Below, one piece after another: positions 1 through 11,838 of a stretch of 64,000 nt of DNA. Location: assembly GCA_018340375.1 (NCBI GenBank), contig JAFFJZ010000013.1:5124501-5188500 (forward strand). The letters run 5' to 3'. Numbering within the stretch: the stretch's first letter is position 1; each line of letters opens with the position of its first letter. Both the position numbers and the translations under genes were made by a program. This stretch comes from Gonatopus flavifemur. Lineage: Eukaryota > Arthropoda > Insecta > Hymenoptera > Dryinidae. Under the pieces are notes generated by a model. That model did not search any database. It had not been told where the DNA came from and worked only from the letters and a program-made list of their open reading frames with translations.

Positions 1-348
1 AGGCAGGTTTAAGATGTCTTACGAGGCACTTCCACACATCTTTGAGTTCAATATTATCATTCAATTTATTGGAAATTGTATATCTTGCATAGATTCGTAG
101 TTGACGTTGTGTCAGGTAACACTTCCATACCATTATACATGTTGTTTCAAATGGAATTCTTAATCTTTTTGAATTCACCATCTCTGTAAAAAAGATGAAA
201 ATTTCAATCTGGTGTAAGATTAAAAATGGATGGATTAAAATGTTTTATGGGAACGCAATGTTATATGTTATTGGTTTCTGCTCAATATAATTCATTACTT
301 CATATCATGTATTATTGAATATTAATTTTTCATGTTTATTCCCTACAG

Positions 349-429
349 GAAGACAGCATAAATGAGAAAACAGGGATCTTGGCACAGAGGCTATTGGAAT
401 TACGAGAACAAGTCATTCCGACTGATATG
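349..429 (+). CDS. Candidate internal coding exon (27 codons), gene not recognised
   Basis: A pyrimidine-rich tract ends in ACAG just before this segment, and the segment is followed by GTGAGT, a near-ideal 5' splice site. The 81 bases are a multiple of three and open in only one of three frames, which reads EDSINEKTGILAQRLLELRE and then QVIPTDM. The peptide is charged and looks helical (LAQRLLELRE), as in a globular or coiled host protein. I do not recognise the family. The rest of the gene would lie left of the window and/or further right, but I found no second exon in the next 2 kb. It could be a chance match of splice signals; the open phase and low stop density favour a real exon. Confidence 0.45.
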
Positions 430-1012
430 GTGAGTCTTTTCAACACATATTAATTTTTATAGTACACCCAATGAACATCATAATAACAGAGTGACATTTT
501 TCATAATTTGGATCAGTAGGGGATACCGGTGACAGTTGTATAGGATGTCAATTGTATCCACGAAGATTTCTTCATCATTTTTTGAGGAAAAATGAAACTA
601 ATAAAATTCAGCTGTAGAGATTCACATTCCTCTTTTATTTTTCAACGTTTCTTACGACTCGTATCTGTTCTGAGCTACGTTAATTAACCTCCTCTATTTG
701 ATTGAGAGTACATATTTCTATTTCAGTATGTTTTCATCCAATTTCCAAACTATCACTGTTATTGATAACTGACGTTGAATATGTCAAACTTTCATGTTCT
801 CACTCAATGTAACCTGATTTATCATCCAAAAATCATGTATTGTCAATCAAAATCCTTATGTCTTTGTATAAAATCCCGTCCGATTTCAATTGTGACAGAT
901 CAAATTTTCTAAATTCTTAGGTTTGCAATATTATTTCCATAGTTTGATAGTCTACAGGGAAAGGGTGAACATTGCCATAACAACTGCGGAACGAAATCTT
1001 GAATTAGATTTC
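430..1012. other. AT-rich noncoding DNA
   Basis: If the exon at 349-429 is real this is intron sequence. I see no ORF, repeat or RNA gene in it. Confidence 0.5.
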
Positions 1013-1014
1013 TA

Positions 1015-1237
1015 CACTGTCAGAAATATCTGGAAGTTTTTTTCAATCGCGTACATGAATTCAGGTTAATACAAATTTTAAATTAAATTTAATGTACAAA
1101 AACATGAAAAAAATATAGATTATGCTATAGTTTACATTAAATTTCATGTAAAATGTGTATGAAACTCAATTCATGCCCGTATTTGAAAAAAACTTCCGGC
1201 AAATGCATTAAAATTAATGCAGAAATTTCTAACAGTG
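1015..1237. mobile_element. MITE with imperfect TIRs flanked by TA
   Basis: The ends are inverted copies of each other. The left end reads CACTGTCAGAAATATCTG and the right end, reverse-complemented, CACTGTTAGAAATTTCTG. After an indel the similarity continues inward (GGAAGTTTTTTTCAA on both sides, then a GCATGAATT-like and an AATTTAATGTA-like block), so most of the 223 bp folds on itself. TA lies outside both ends (1013-1014 and 1238-1239), consistent with a TA target duplication. No ORF. Family not assigned. Confidence 0.6.
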
Positions 1238-1239
1238 TA

Positions 1240-2434
1240 GTATTCCATCTATCGCGAAATGGAGCAGGAAGTTAGATCTTCAGAGAATATTTCTTTCCAA
1301 AATTTGAAGAAGAATTAATTCTTGAAATTCAAAATTTGAGCTGTGTATCGTGGTAGGTGAAATATTAAGGGGAGCATTTTCTGAGAATTTCGAACCTCTT
1401 TATAGATTCGATTCGGATAATTCTTGCTGTGAAAATATTTATTCAATATATCCGCCTGGCATCTCCTTCAAATTTTCTGAATTAGGTATGTTCCGTTGAG
1501 AATAATGATTCTTCTGAGTGATTATGTTGTTAAAGGATGTTAATTGATTTCATTATGAAGACGATATGGAAAAACGTTTGTTAGCTGTGTTGTTGTTATA
1601 TTATCCACTGGAAAACCGGAATTTTTTCAAGATCATGCAATAATACTTCTTTGTTACAATTGAGTCCGAGCTTGTTATAATTTACACTGGTGTGGTGTTG
1701 ATTGTAAAATATGAAGTATCGTCATCTTTGGATTTTTTATAGTAATATAATACTAATTATTTTTCTCAGAACATAGAAGTGGACTAGTTGAAACAAGAAT
1801 AATCAGCAGCAACGAGAACATATTAGAAATCTGTTACAATTGACACCAGTCTCCTCTATACAATTTTATTCATAGACGTTGATGAAGTCAACAATTTCTT
1901 ACAATCTTGGAGTCAGCGATTCAAACTGTGCACAGCAGTATATTACAGCATACACGGTGCAGTGCAGTATGTATACATATTATAAATTTGTGCTGTATTG
2001 AGTAGTTATGCTCCAATAAAAATGTATTGTAAAGAGTCGAACTGCCACTATTCATTTACGATATGTCGAAATGAGTTTTTTAGGATCTATATAAAATTGA
2101 ATTACTATATAGTATATCAAGCAGGATAGCAGGAAAATCCACATTATAATACAAACCTTTGATTATAAGTTATACGAGACGATCCAATCATTCGAATAAA
2201 ATTATGTTGAGATACATATTAATTTACACATCCACGTGGAGTTCATTATATTTCATTTTCTGTGAAAAAAAAAGTAGAATGTCGTTCGTTAGTAACTGAA
2301 AGTGGTATTTTAATGAAGTTATTACCCACATAGCACACCCAATTCACAATCAATTCTGGAAGACTACACTTTCTATACCACAAATCTTTTATGAATTCTT
2401 CAATCGTCCTTGTAGCTCACTCATTGAGTTCCAG
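1240..2434. other. AT-rich noncoding DNA
   Basis: About 1.2 kb without a convincing ORF, RNA gene or repeat. It ends where the left inverted arm of the satellite element begins. Confidence 0.5.
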
Positions 2435-2998
2435 AAGAGTCCAAAAAGTGGAAGGGTCAATCTAGCGATCACAACAAACGGGATTGCGAAATTCCATGAT
2501 TAAAGGCAATGATTAGAGAATGGAGAAGATTTGGGGAGGCCTACAGCACAAACTATAGACGAAACACAAAGATCGAGCGGAGAACCTCTGGAGCCTTTGA
2601 AAGACTCTCGGGAATGATCACACTTCAGATTCGTTTTTCGAACTGAATTGTTGAAATCAGCAAGATATTTCGACTCACAAGTCACTGTTGAACATATGAG
2701 ATGTGAACAACATCCATCTCTTACGTCGAACGAGTGCAGGATGATGGGGAATCGAATTCAATGCTGAAACATCGTGAGAAGGCGGTAAAAAGACCGTGGA
2801 AAGATCTTCGCGAATAATCACAGTTTCAAAACATTTTTTCATGTTTTTTGTTTATATCAGCGGAATATTTCCATTCACGGGTCATTATTGAACAGGAAAG
2901 ATGTGGACAACATCCGTTTTTTCAATCATACGAGTGCGGAATGATGGGGAATCGACATGATTGCTGAGGAGACCGTGGAAAGACCGTGTGAACATTTC
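2435..2998. repeat. Left inverted arm
   Basis: About 255 bp of unique arm sequence is followed by about 1.7 satellite monomers in reverse orientation (for example GATGTGGACAACATCCG near 2899, the reverse of the usual ACATC block). The orientation flips near 2998. The arm matches the right arm in reverse complement with scattered substitutions and one 90-bp length difference. Confidence 0.65.
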
Positions 2999-5900
2999 GC
3001 TGATATAAACAAAAGAGTTGAAAAAATGATTTAAAAGTGTGATTATGCGCGAAGATTTTTTCACGGTCTTTTCAGCATTGAAGTCGATTTTCCATGATTT
3101 CGCACTCGTTTGATGAGAAAACCGATGTTGTCCACATCTTTCATGTTCAATAATAACCCGTGAATTGAAATACTTCGCTGAAGTAAAGAAAAAAGTTGAA
3201 AAAATGATTTACGAGTGTGATTATTCGCGAAGATCTTTTAACATTCTTTTCAGCATTAAAGTCGATTTTCCATGATTCCACACTCGTATGATGAAAAAAC
3301 CGATGTTGTCCACATCTTTCATGTTCCATGATGACCCGTGGAACGGAATATTCAGCTGATATGAACAAAAAAGTTGAAAAAATAATTTACGAGTGTGATT
3401 GTTCGCGAAGATCTTTTCACGGTCTTTTCAGCATTAAAGTCGATTCTCCATGATTCCGCACTCGTTTGATGAAACAACCGATGTTGTCCACATCTTTTAT
3501 GTTCGATACTGACCCGTGAATCGGAATATTCCGCTGATATGAACCAAAGAGTTGAAAAAATGATTTGAAAGTGTGATTATTCGCGAAGATCTTTTCACGG
3601 TCTTTTCAGCATTGAAGTCGATTTTCCATCATTGCGCACTCGTATGATGGGAAAAACCGATGTTGTCCACATCTTTCAAGTTCAATAATGACCCGTGAAT
3701 TGAAATATGCCACTGATTTAAAGAAAAAAGTTGAGAAGATGATGAAAAGGTGTGATTATTCGCGAAGATCTTTTCACGGTCTTTTCAGCGTTAAAGTCGA
3801 TTCTCCATGATTCCGCACTTGTTTGATGAAACAACCGATGTGGTCCACATCTTTTCTGTTCGAGGCTGACCCGTGAATCGGAATATTTCGCTGATATGGA
3901 CCAAAAAGTTGAAAAAATGATTTGAAAGTGTGATTATTCGCGCAGATCTTTTCACGGTCTTTTCAGCATTAAAGTCGATTCTCCATGATTCCGCACTCGT
4001 TTGATGAGACAACCGATGTTGTCGACATCTGTTATGTTCGAAACTGACCCGTGAATCGGAATATTTCGCTGATATGAACCAAAGAGTTGAAAAAATGATT
4101 TGAAAGTGTGATTATTCGCGAAGATCTTTTCACGGTCTTTTCAGCATTGAAGTCGATTTTCCATCATTGCGGACTCGTATGATGGGGAAAACCGACGTTG
4201 TCCACATCTTTCAAGTTCAATAATCACCCGTGAATTGAAATATTCCACTGATTTAAAGAAAAAAGTTGAAAAAATGATTAAAAGGTGTGATTATTCGCGA
4301 AGATCTTTTCACGGTCTTTTTAGCATTAAAGTCGATTTTCCATGATTTCGCACTCGTTTGATGGAAAAACCGATGTTGTCCACATCTTTCATGTTCAATA
4401 ATGACCCGTGGGTTGAAATATTCCACTGGTTTAAGGAAAAAAGTTGAGAAAATGATGAAAAGGTGTGATTATTCGCGAAGATCTTTTCACGGTCTTTTCA
4501 GCATTAAAGTCGATCTTCCATGATTTCGCACTCGTTTGATGGAAAAACCGATGTTGTCCACATCTTTTATGTCCAATAATGACCCGTGAATTGAAATACT
4601 TCGCTGAAGTGAAGAAAAAAGTTGAGAAAATGATTCAAAAGTGTGATTATTCGCGAAGATCTTTTAATGGTCTTCTCAGCATTAAAGTCGATTTTCCATG
4701 ATTCCGCACTCGTATGATAAGGAACCGATGTTGTCCACATCTTTCATGTTCCATGATGACCCGTGGAACGGCATATTCCGCTGATATGAACAAAAAAGTT
4801 GAAAAAATGATTTACGAGTGTGATTGTTCGCGAAGATCTTTTCATGGTCTTTTTAGCATTCAAGTCGATTCTCCATGATTCCGCACTCGTATGATGGAAG
4901 AAACCGATGTTGTCCACATCTTTCAAGTTCAATAATCACCCGTGAATTCAAATATTTCACTGATTCAAAGAAAAAAGTTGAAAAAATGATTAAAAGGTGT
5001 GATTATTCGCGAAGATCTTCTCACGGTCTTTTCAGCATTAAAGTCGATTTTCCATGATTTCGCACTCGTTTGATGAAAAAACCGATGTTGTCCACATCTT
5101 TGATGTTCGAGACTGACCCGTGAATCGGGATATTTCGCTGATATGGACCGAAAAGTTGAAAAAATGATTTGAAAGTGTGATTATTCGCGAAGATCTTTTC
5201 ACGGTTTTTTCAGCATTGAAGTCGATTCTCTATCATTGCGCACTCGTATGATGGGAAACACGGATTGTATCCACATCTCTCCTGTTCAATGAGGACCCAT
5301 GAATTGAAATACTTCGCTGATGTAGAGAGAGGAGTTGAAAAAATGATTTAGAAGTGTGATTATTCGCGAGGATCCTTCCACGGTCTTTTCATGGTCTTTT
5401 TAGAATTCAAGTCGATTCTCCATGATTCCGCACTCGTATGATGGAAGAAACCGATGTTGTCCACATCTTTCGAGTTCAATGATCACCCGTGAATTGAAAT
5501 ATTCCTTTGATTTCAAGAAAAAAGTTGAAAAAATTATTAAAAGGTGTGATTATTCGCGCAGATCTTTTCACGGTCTTTTCAGCATTAAAGTCGATTCTCC
5601 ATGATTCCGCACTTGTTTGATGGAACAACCAATGTTGTCCACATCTTTTATGTTCGAGACTGACCTGTGATCCGAAATAATTCGCTGATATGGACCAAAA
5701 AGTTGAAAAAATGATTTGACAGTGTGATTATTCGCGAAGATCTTTTCACGGTCTTTTCAGCATTAAAGTCGATCTTCCATGATTTCGCACTCGTTTGATG
5801 GAAAAACCGATGTTGTCCACATCTTTCAAGTCCAATAATGACCCGTGGATTGAAATATTTCACTGATTTAAAGAAAAAAGTTGAGAAAATGATGAAAAGG

Positions 5901-8690
5901 TGTGATCATTCGCGAAGATCTTTTCACGGTCTTTTCAGCATTAAAGTCGATCTTCCATGATTTCGCACTCGTTTGATGGAAAAACCGATGTTGTCCACAT
6001 CTTTCAAGTCCAATAATGACCCGTGGATTGAAATATTTCACTGATTTAAAGAAAAAAGTTGAGAAAATGATGAAAAGGTGTGATTATTCGCGAAGATCTT
6101 TTCACGGTCTTTTCAGCATTAGAGCCGATTCTCCATGATTCCGCACTTGTTTGATGAAACAACCGATGTTGTCCACATCTTTTATGTCCGAGACTGACCC
6201 GTGAATCGGAATATTTCGCTGATATGGACCAAAAAGTTGAAAAAATGATTCAAAAGTGTGATTATTCGCGAACATCTTTTAACGGTCTTTTCAGCATTAA
6301 AGTCGATTTTCCATGATTCCACACTCGTATGATGAAAAAACCGATGTTGTCCTCATCTTTCATGTTCCATGATGACCCGTGGAACGAAATATTCCGCTGA
6401 TATGAACAAAAAAGTTGAAAAAATGATTTACGAGTGTGATTGTTCGCGAAGATCTTTTCACGGTCTTTTCAGCATTAAAGTCGATTCTCCATGATTCCGC
6501 ACTTGTTTGATGAAACAACCGATGTTGTCCACATCTTTTATGTTCGGGCTGACCCGTGAATCGGAATATTCCGCTGATATGGACCGAAAAGTTGAAAAAA
6601 TGATTTGAAAGTGTGATTACACGCGAAGATCTTTTCACGGTTTTTTCAGCATTGACGTCGATTCTCTATCATTGCGCACTCGTATGATGGGAAAAACGGA
6701 TGTTGTCCACATCTCTCCTGTTCAATGAGGACCCATGAATTGAAATACTTCGCTGATGTAGAGAGAGGAGTCGAAAAAATGATTTAGAAGTGTGGTTATT
6801 CGCGAGGATCCTTCCATGGTCTTTCCACGGTCTTTTTAGCATTCAAGTCGATTCTCCATGATTCCGCACTCGTATGATGGAAGAAACCGATGTTGTCCAC
6901 ATCTTTCAAGTTCAATAATCACCCGTGAATTCAAATATTCCACTGATTTATAGAAAAAAGTTGAAAAAATGATTAAAAGGTGTGATTATTCGCGAAGATC
7001 TTTTCACGGTCTTTTCAGCATTAAAGTCGATCTTCCATGATTTCGCACTCGTTTGATGGAAAAACCGATGTTGTTCACATCTTTTATGTTCAATAATGAC
7101 CCGTGAATTGAAATACTTCGCTGAAGTGAAGAAGAAAGTTGAAAAAATGATTCAAAAGTGTGATTATTCGCGAAGATCTTTTAACGGTCTTTTCAGCATT
7201 AAAGTCGATTTTCCATCATTGCGCACTCGTATGATGGGAAAAACCGATGTTGTCCACATCTTTCATATTCAATAATGACCCGTGAATTGAAATGCTTCGC
7301 TGATGTAGAGAGAGGAGTCGAAAAAATGATTTAGAAGTGTGATTATTCGCGAGGATCCTTCTTGGTCTTTTCACGGTCTTTTTAGCATTCAAGTCGATTC
7401 TCCATGATTCCGCACTCGTATGATGGGTGAAACCGATGTTGTCCACATCTTTCAAGTTCAATAATGACCCGTGGAACGGCATATTCCACTGATATGAACA
7501 AAAAAGTTAGAAAAATGATTCAAAAGTGTGATTATTCGCGAAGATCTTTCAACGGTCTTCTCAGCATTAAAGTCGATTTTCCATGATTCCGCACTCGTAT
7601 GATAAAAAACCGATGATGTCCACGTCTTTCATGTTCCATGATGACCCGTGGAACGGCATATTCCGCTGATATGAACAAAAAAGTTGAAAAAATGATTTAC
7701 GAGTGTGATTGTTCGCGAAGATCTTTTCACGGTCTTTTCAGCATTAAAGTCGATTCTCCATGATTCCGCACTTGTTTGATGAAACAACCGATGTTGTCCA
7801 CATCTTTTATGTTCGAGACTGACCCGTGAATCGGAATATTTCGCTGATATGGACCAAAAAGTTGAAAAAATGATTTGAAAGTGTGATTATTCGCGAAGAT
7901 CTTTTCACGGTTTTTTTAGCATTGAAGTCGATTTTCTATCATTGCGCACTCGTATGATGGGAAAAACCGATGTTCTCCACATCTCTCATGTTCAATAAAG
8001 ACCCATGAATTGAAATACTTCGCTGATGTAGAGAGAGGAGTTGAAAAAATGATTTAGCAGTGTGATTATTCGCGAGGATCCTCCCACGGTCTTTTCATGG
8101 TCTTTTTAGCATTCAAGTCGATTCTCCATGATTCCGCACTCGTATGATGGAAGAAACCGATGTTGTCCACATCTTTCAAGTTCAATAATCACCCGTGAAT
8201 TCAAATATTTCACTGATTCAAAGAAAAAAGTTGAAAAAATGATTAAAAGGTGTGATTATTCGCGAAGATCTTCTCACGGTCTTTTCAGCATTAAAGTCGA
8301 TTTTCCATGATTTCGCACTCGTTTGATGAAAAAACCGATGTTGTCCACATCTTTCATGTTCAATAATGACCCGTGAATTGAAATACTCCGCTGAAGTGAA
8401 GAAAAAAGTTGAAAAAATGATTCAAAAGTGTGATTATTCGCGAACATCTTTTAACGGTCTTTTCAGCATTAAAGTCGATTTTCCATGATTCCACACTCGT
8501 ATGATGAAAAAACCGATGTTGTCCTCATCTTTCATGTTCCATGATGACCCGTGGAACGAAATATTCCGCTGATATGAACAAAAAAGTTGAAAAAATGATT
8601 TACGAGTGTGATTATTCGCGAAGATCTTTTCACGGTCTCCTCAGCAATCAAGTCGATTTTCCATCATTCTGCACTTGTATGTTGTAAAAG
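2999..8690. repeat. Satellite array, 178-179 bp monomer, about 32 copies
   Basis: Head-to-tail repeats. The marker GTTGTCCACATC or a near variant starts at 3127, 3305, 3483, 3662, 3840, 4018, 4197, 4375, 4553, 4730, 4909 and 5087, giving a period of 177-179 bp. Each monomer also has a TTGAAAAAATGATT block, a GTGTGATTATTCGCGAAGATC block and a CACGGTCTTTTCAGCATT block. Several monomer subtypes alternate: one carries GTAGAGAGAGGAGT in place of the usual AAGAAAAAAGT, and others have GACTGACCCGTGAATCGG. That suggests higher-order units spread by unequal exchange. The short reading frames here are by-products of the repeat, not genes. Confidence 0.9.
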
Positions 8691-9120
8691 ATGGATGTTG
8701 TTCACAACTCATATGTTCAACAATAACCTGTGAATCGAGATACCCAGCTAATTTCAACAATTTAGTTTGAAAAACGACTCTTTAGTGTCATCATTTACCA
8801 GAGTCTTTCAAAGGCTCCAGAGGTTCTCCGCTCGATCTTTGTGTTCTGCCCATAGTTCGCGCCGTAGGCCTATCCAAGTCTTCTCCATTCTTCAACCGTC
8901 CTTCCCCCACTCGGGAGCCACACTACGCCTTGTCGCTGCTTTGCCACATTGAATTTCTTCGATAAATCATAATTCTTCTAATCGTCAATCATTGCCCTCA
9001 ATCATGGAATTTCACAATCCCGTTCGTTGTGATCGCTAGATTGAACCTCCGACTTTATGAGTCCCCTTTTATTTTTCCTCCTACGTTCATTTTCCGCATT
9101 GATATTAACCTTTTTCTCAA
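8691..9120. repeat. Right inverted arm
   Basis: Inverted counterpart of 2435-2700. It contains the block GGCTCCAGAGGTTCTCCGCT (reverse of the left-arm block near 2578-2597), then about 90 bp absent from the left arm, then GAATTTCACAATCCCGTTCG and the terminal GATCGCTAGATTGA. It abuts the broken 3' end of the minus-strand pseudogene at about 9137. Confidence 0.65.
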
Positions 9121-9136
9121 AATCTTCCTACGGTCT

Positions 9137-10786
9137 CTACACAGATGAGGGCATGTAGTATCAGGGGTACTGAGAAATCGCTAAATTCGCAGTCTCTCTC
9201 GCAAATGCACCGAATTCTTCTGCATCGATTGGGGAGCTACCACAAATAACCTCCAATATCGTCGCAAGCCTTTCAATGAGAGTGGGATCTACCCTAGTAA
9301 TTTCTGCGCATATCAGAGCGTTTGCAAAAAACCTGCAAGAGGTATTTCCGTCATTCGTAGTTCCACTACCTTGTTTTACAACGTCAATTTGTAATCCGAG
9401 TCCTGATTTGAACTCTTCCTAAATTCGTTTCTTTGTCCTCTCTCTAATGAGGCGAGTTTTTGCTGGAGTTCTCCATTGTTGAAATTCAAGATTGTAAGCT
9501 ACGTGCAATACATACTCCATAAATCTTATTCTTGCATGCAATGTGGACATGCCTAATTGTAGAGCACCTTCATTGGTTGTTTTTCCTTGGAGCTTTACTA
9601 AATCGTTCATTTTGGACGGTTTCGCTCCACATATCAAACAGTTGCTTGCCGAATTTGTGTGGGTCACAATTTGTGCCACTTTTCCATCTATCATCGTGAA
9701 ATGAAGGCGATGTTTCACGGTTGTAGTATGCCCTTCAATATTCATGATGGTGCTCCCCAAATGAGGAATTTCATTATCAACGCGACTTTTTTCTTCACGA
9801 ATCAATTCAGGCGTTTTTTTCTTAAATTGAAATTTCAATGATCGGCAACACCGCGTTGAAGATGGACTTGGGTTGTTTCATATGACTAGACTATCATCGG
9901 AACCGACGATTAGCTTCAAAGGCACAATAGATGTCATGAATAAGTCCGAGTCGGAAATATTGAGGTCTCCACTCGAAAATCTTTGCATGAACTCACCCTG
10001 ACCTGATGCTCCATCACATCCCCACTTCGTATTATTGTTCGAACGTTTTTGCTCATCTGCGGAGCAGGTTTGATAAATTCGTTTCGTCGTATGGTCCAGC
10101 AAGTCTTGTAAAGGAACTGTAGCAAAGAACTCGGTGATCTTAATATTATTTGGATAGCATGTTTTTTTATTCTTCAATATTTGATGATAATTGGGAAAGA
10201 TATCGTAACCAATTTCCTTTGTCGCTTTTCTGATAACTTCATACTGATATTTAGATAGTTTGGCCTGGGTAATGAGGGCTAACGCAGAGCCGGGATCGAA
10301 TTCCGTCTGATTTTCATATTTCTGAGGAGTAGAAGCAGCATCGATCAGGTTCTGACAGTATGAATCTGTCAGATTTTGCACCTTATACCGTTTTGCCCTA
10401 TCACTGCAATCGTCGAAAGATTTTACTGGTCTGCCTCCAACACTATACACTTGTTCAGTAGTAGAAGACTGCGGAGCACAACTTTTAATATCGACTGAAA
10501 ACTCGCCTTCCAACCATTGTTTGTATTTGGTCATGAATTTCTTCTTATTTTGATACACTGATTCATATCGCTTATTGAAGTGGGGAAAGGACCGCTTATT
10601 AATATCCGAACTAATTATAGAAATTTGATCATCCTGAAGGTGGGGAAAGATTTTGGATAGATATTGTTCGACATTCTGCGCTTTGTTGAGAAAAATTTCA
10701 CATAAAACTGTATGAGGAATTCTTAACGAAGTCATGTTTGATTGATTCACAAGACTAATGTAATTTAATGCATCAGAAGTCTTCAT
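9137..10786 (-). pseudogene. Transib/RAG1-core-like protein, interrupted by stops
   Basis: One minus-strand frame runs from ATG at 10786 to about 9137. In-frame stops lie at 9878-9880 (TGA), 9419-9421 (TAG), 9161-9163 (TGA) and 9137-9139 (TAG), with recognisable coding between them, so it is one decayed gene rather than several. Blocks in order: KWGCDGASGQGE at about residues 254-265, resembling the first catalytic-Asp block of Transib transposases and the RAG1 core; an NPSPSSTR block; a CLIC zinc-type pair about 125 residues later; STLHARIRFMEYVLH; and a GTTNDGNT block. Order and spacing suggest the large RAG1-like families of uncharacterised invertebrate proteins. The Asp expected in the second catalytic block is not evident. 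The 3' end stops against the satellite element. No Transib-type terminal repeats were identified. Family assignment is from pattern memory and needs a profile search. Confidence 0.55.
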
Positions 10787-11838
10787 ATGTTACCACTCTG
10801 ATGGAATCAGTTGCAATTTGGATTATCACTTACACTCAGAAAACATCCGGTGGGCACAACCATAACACGAAGTTGGTTTTTGCCTTGACCTTCTTATGCA
10901 GTTGTGCAACTACATTTGTGTGATGGTGTTTTTTTTGGTTCGTCACCCTCACCAAATTCCAAGTTATCGCAACCGTGAATCTTTGACTATGCGAATATAG
11001 TTCCTGTGGCCATGTTTTGTTCCCAGTGAATCAGTACTAACGTCTATTGTGTGTTCTGCTTGTGCGAAGAACAATGATTCATCCCAGCTAAGTTTTTATT
11101 TTAGCGAATTACCGGGATTCGAATTCGAATATAATACGTTGCCAACTATAAATTGATGACGAAAATGAATGTAGAGGAAAGTGAGAAATGTATTCAAAGA
11201 AACATATAATCACAATCTTGTTAAAACCTCGAAGGGCTATAGTGATCGATAAAAAAACGCTACAAACGCTAAATCACGCTTACACTCAGGAAATATTGGA
11301 ATATCAAACTTGAATGGCATAATTCTTCCAAAAATGTGTATTTTGTATCACATCAGCTTTCGAACGATTCCCAAAATTTTATGATGCAAAAATCAAATCA
11401 ATCTGAATGAGATGTAGAAATTGAACATATCAGTTCCACGGAAATTCATGCTGATAACTGATACAACCGGTGTTGGACGGTTATAATACATATGATATAA
11501 CTAGACTAATGTGTCTCAATGCCAAAAATTCATCAAACTAAGTGGAGGTGCATGGAGCTTTTTTTGTATACATAAAGAAGCGATGAATTGATGATATTAG
11601 AGAAAGCGTTGTAACGAGGCGCCAAGGAGGTCATTTATACTTCCTTTCTGGGATGATTATCATCAGTTTCACATAGTGGGACACCTATACAACAACAAAT
11701 CCAATTACATGAATGTCACAATATCCACCGAAACACAGAAAAATTTAGAAATTTAGAATGCAGAAGTGAACTCGCTTGACTTTGATGGTTGTCAAAATGC
11801 GGCATGTCCAATCAGGTATTACTCAGCAAATATCGTTT
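10787..11838. other. Noncoding spacer, about 1 kb
   Basis: It lies upstream of the RAG1-like pseudogene. I see no ORF of note and no clear promoter. Confidence 0.5.

Larger units (their letters stand above)
2435..9120. mobile_element. Foldback-like element: satellite core between inverted arms
   Basis: The left side (from about 2435) and right side (to about 9120) are inverted copies. The right side, reverse-complemented, shares blocks such as TCAATCTAGCGATCACAAC, GGGATTG(C/T)GAAATTCCATG and AACACAAAGATCGAGCGGAG with the left side, in the same order. The right arm has about 90 bp that the left lacks. Between them lies a head-to-tail satellite. The first 1.7 monomers (about 2690-2998) are inverted relative to all others, so the inverted arms include satellite sequence. 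Foldback elements have this general plan of long inverted termini built partly of tandem repeats. No transposase is visible inside. Exact ends and a target duplication were not resolved. Confidence 0.6.

Noticed and set aside
4875..8310. Two identical 60-codon plus-strand frames and many 60-90-codon minus-strand frames
   Set aside because: They are periodic by-products of the 178-179 bp satellite and not independent genes.
2999..8690. Possible CRISPR array
   Set aside because: The repeats are long contiguous monomers without unique spacers, in a eukaryotic context.
9659..9841. 60-codon plus-strand frame
   Set aside because: It is antisense to the RAG1-like pseudogene.
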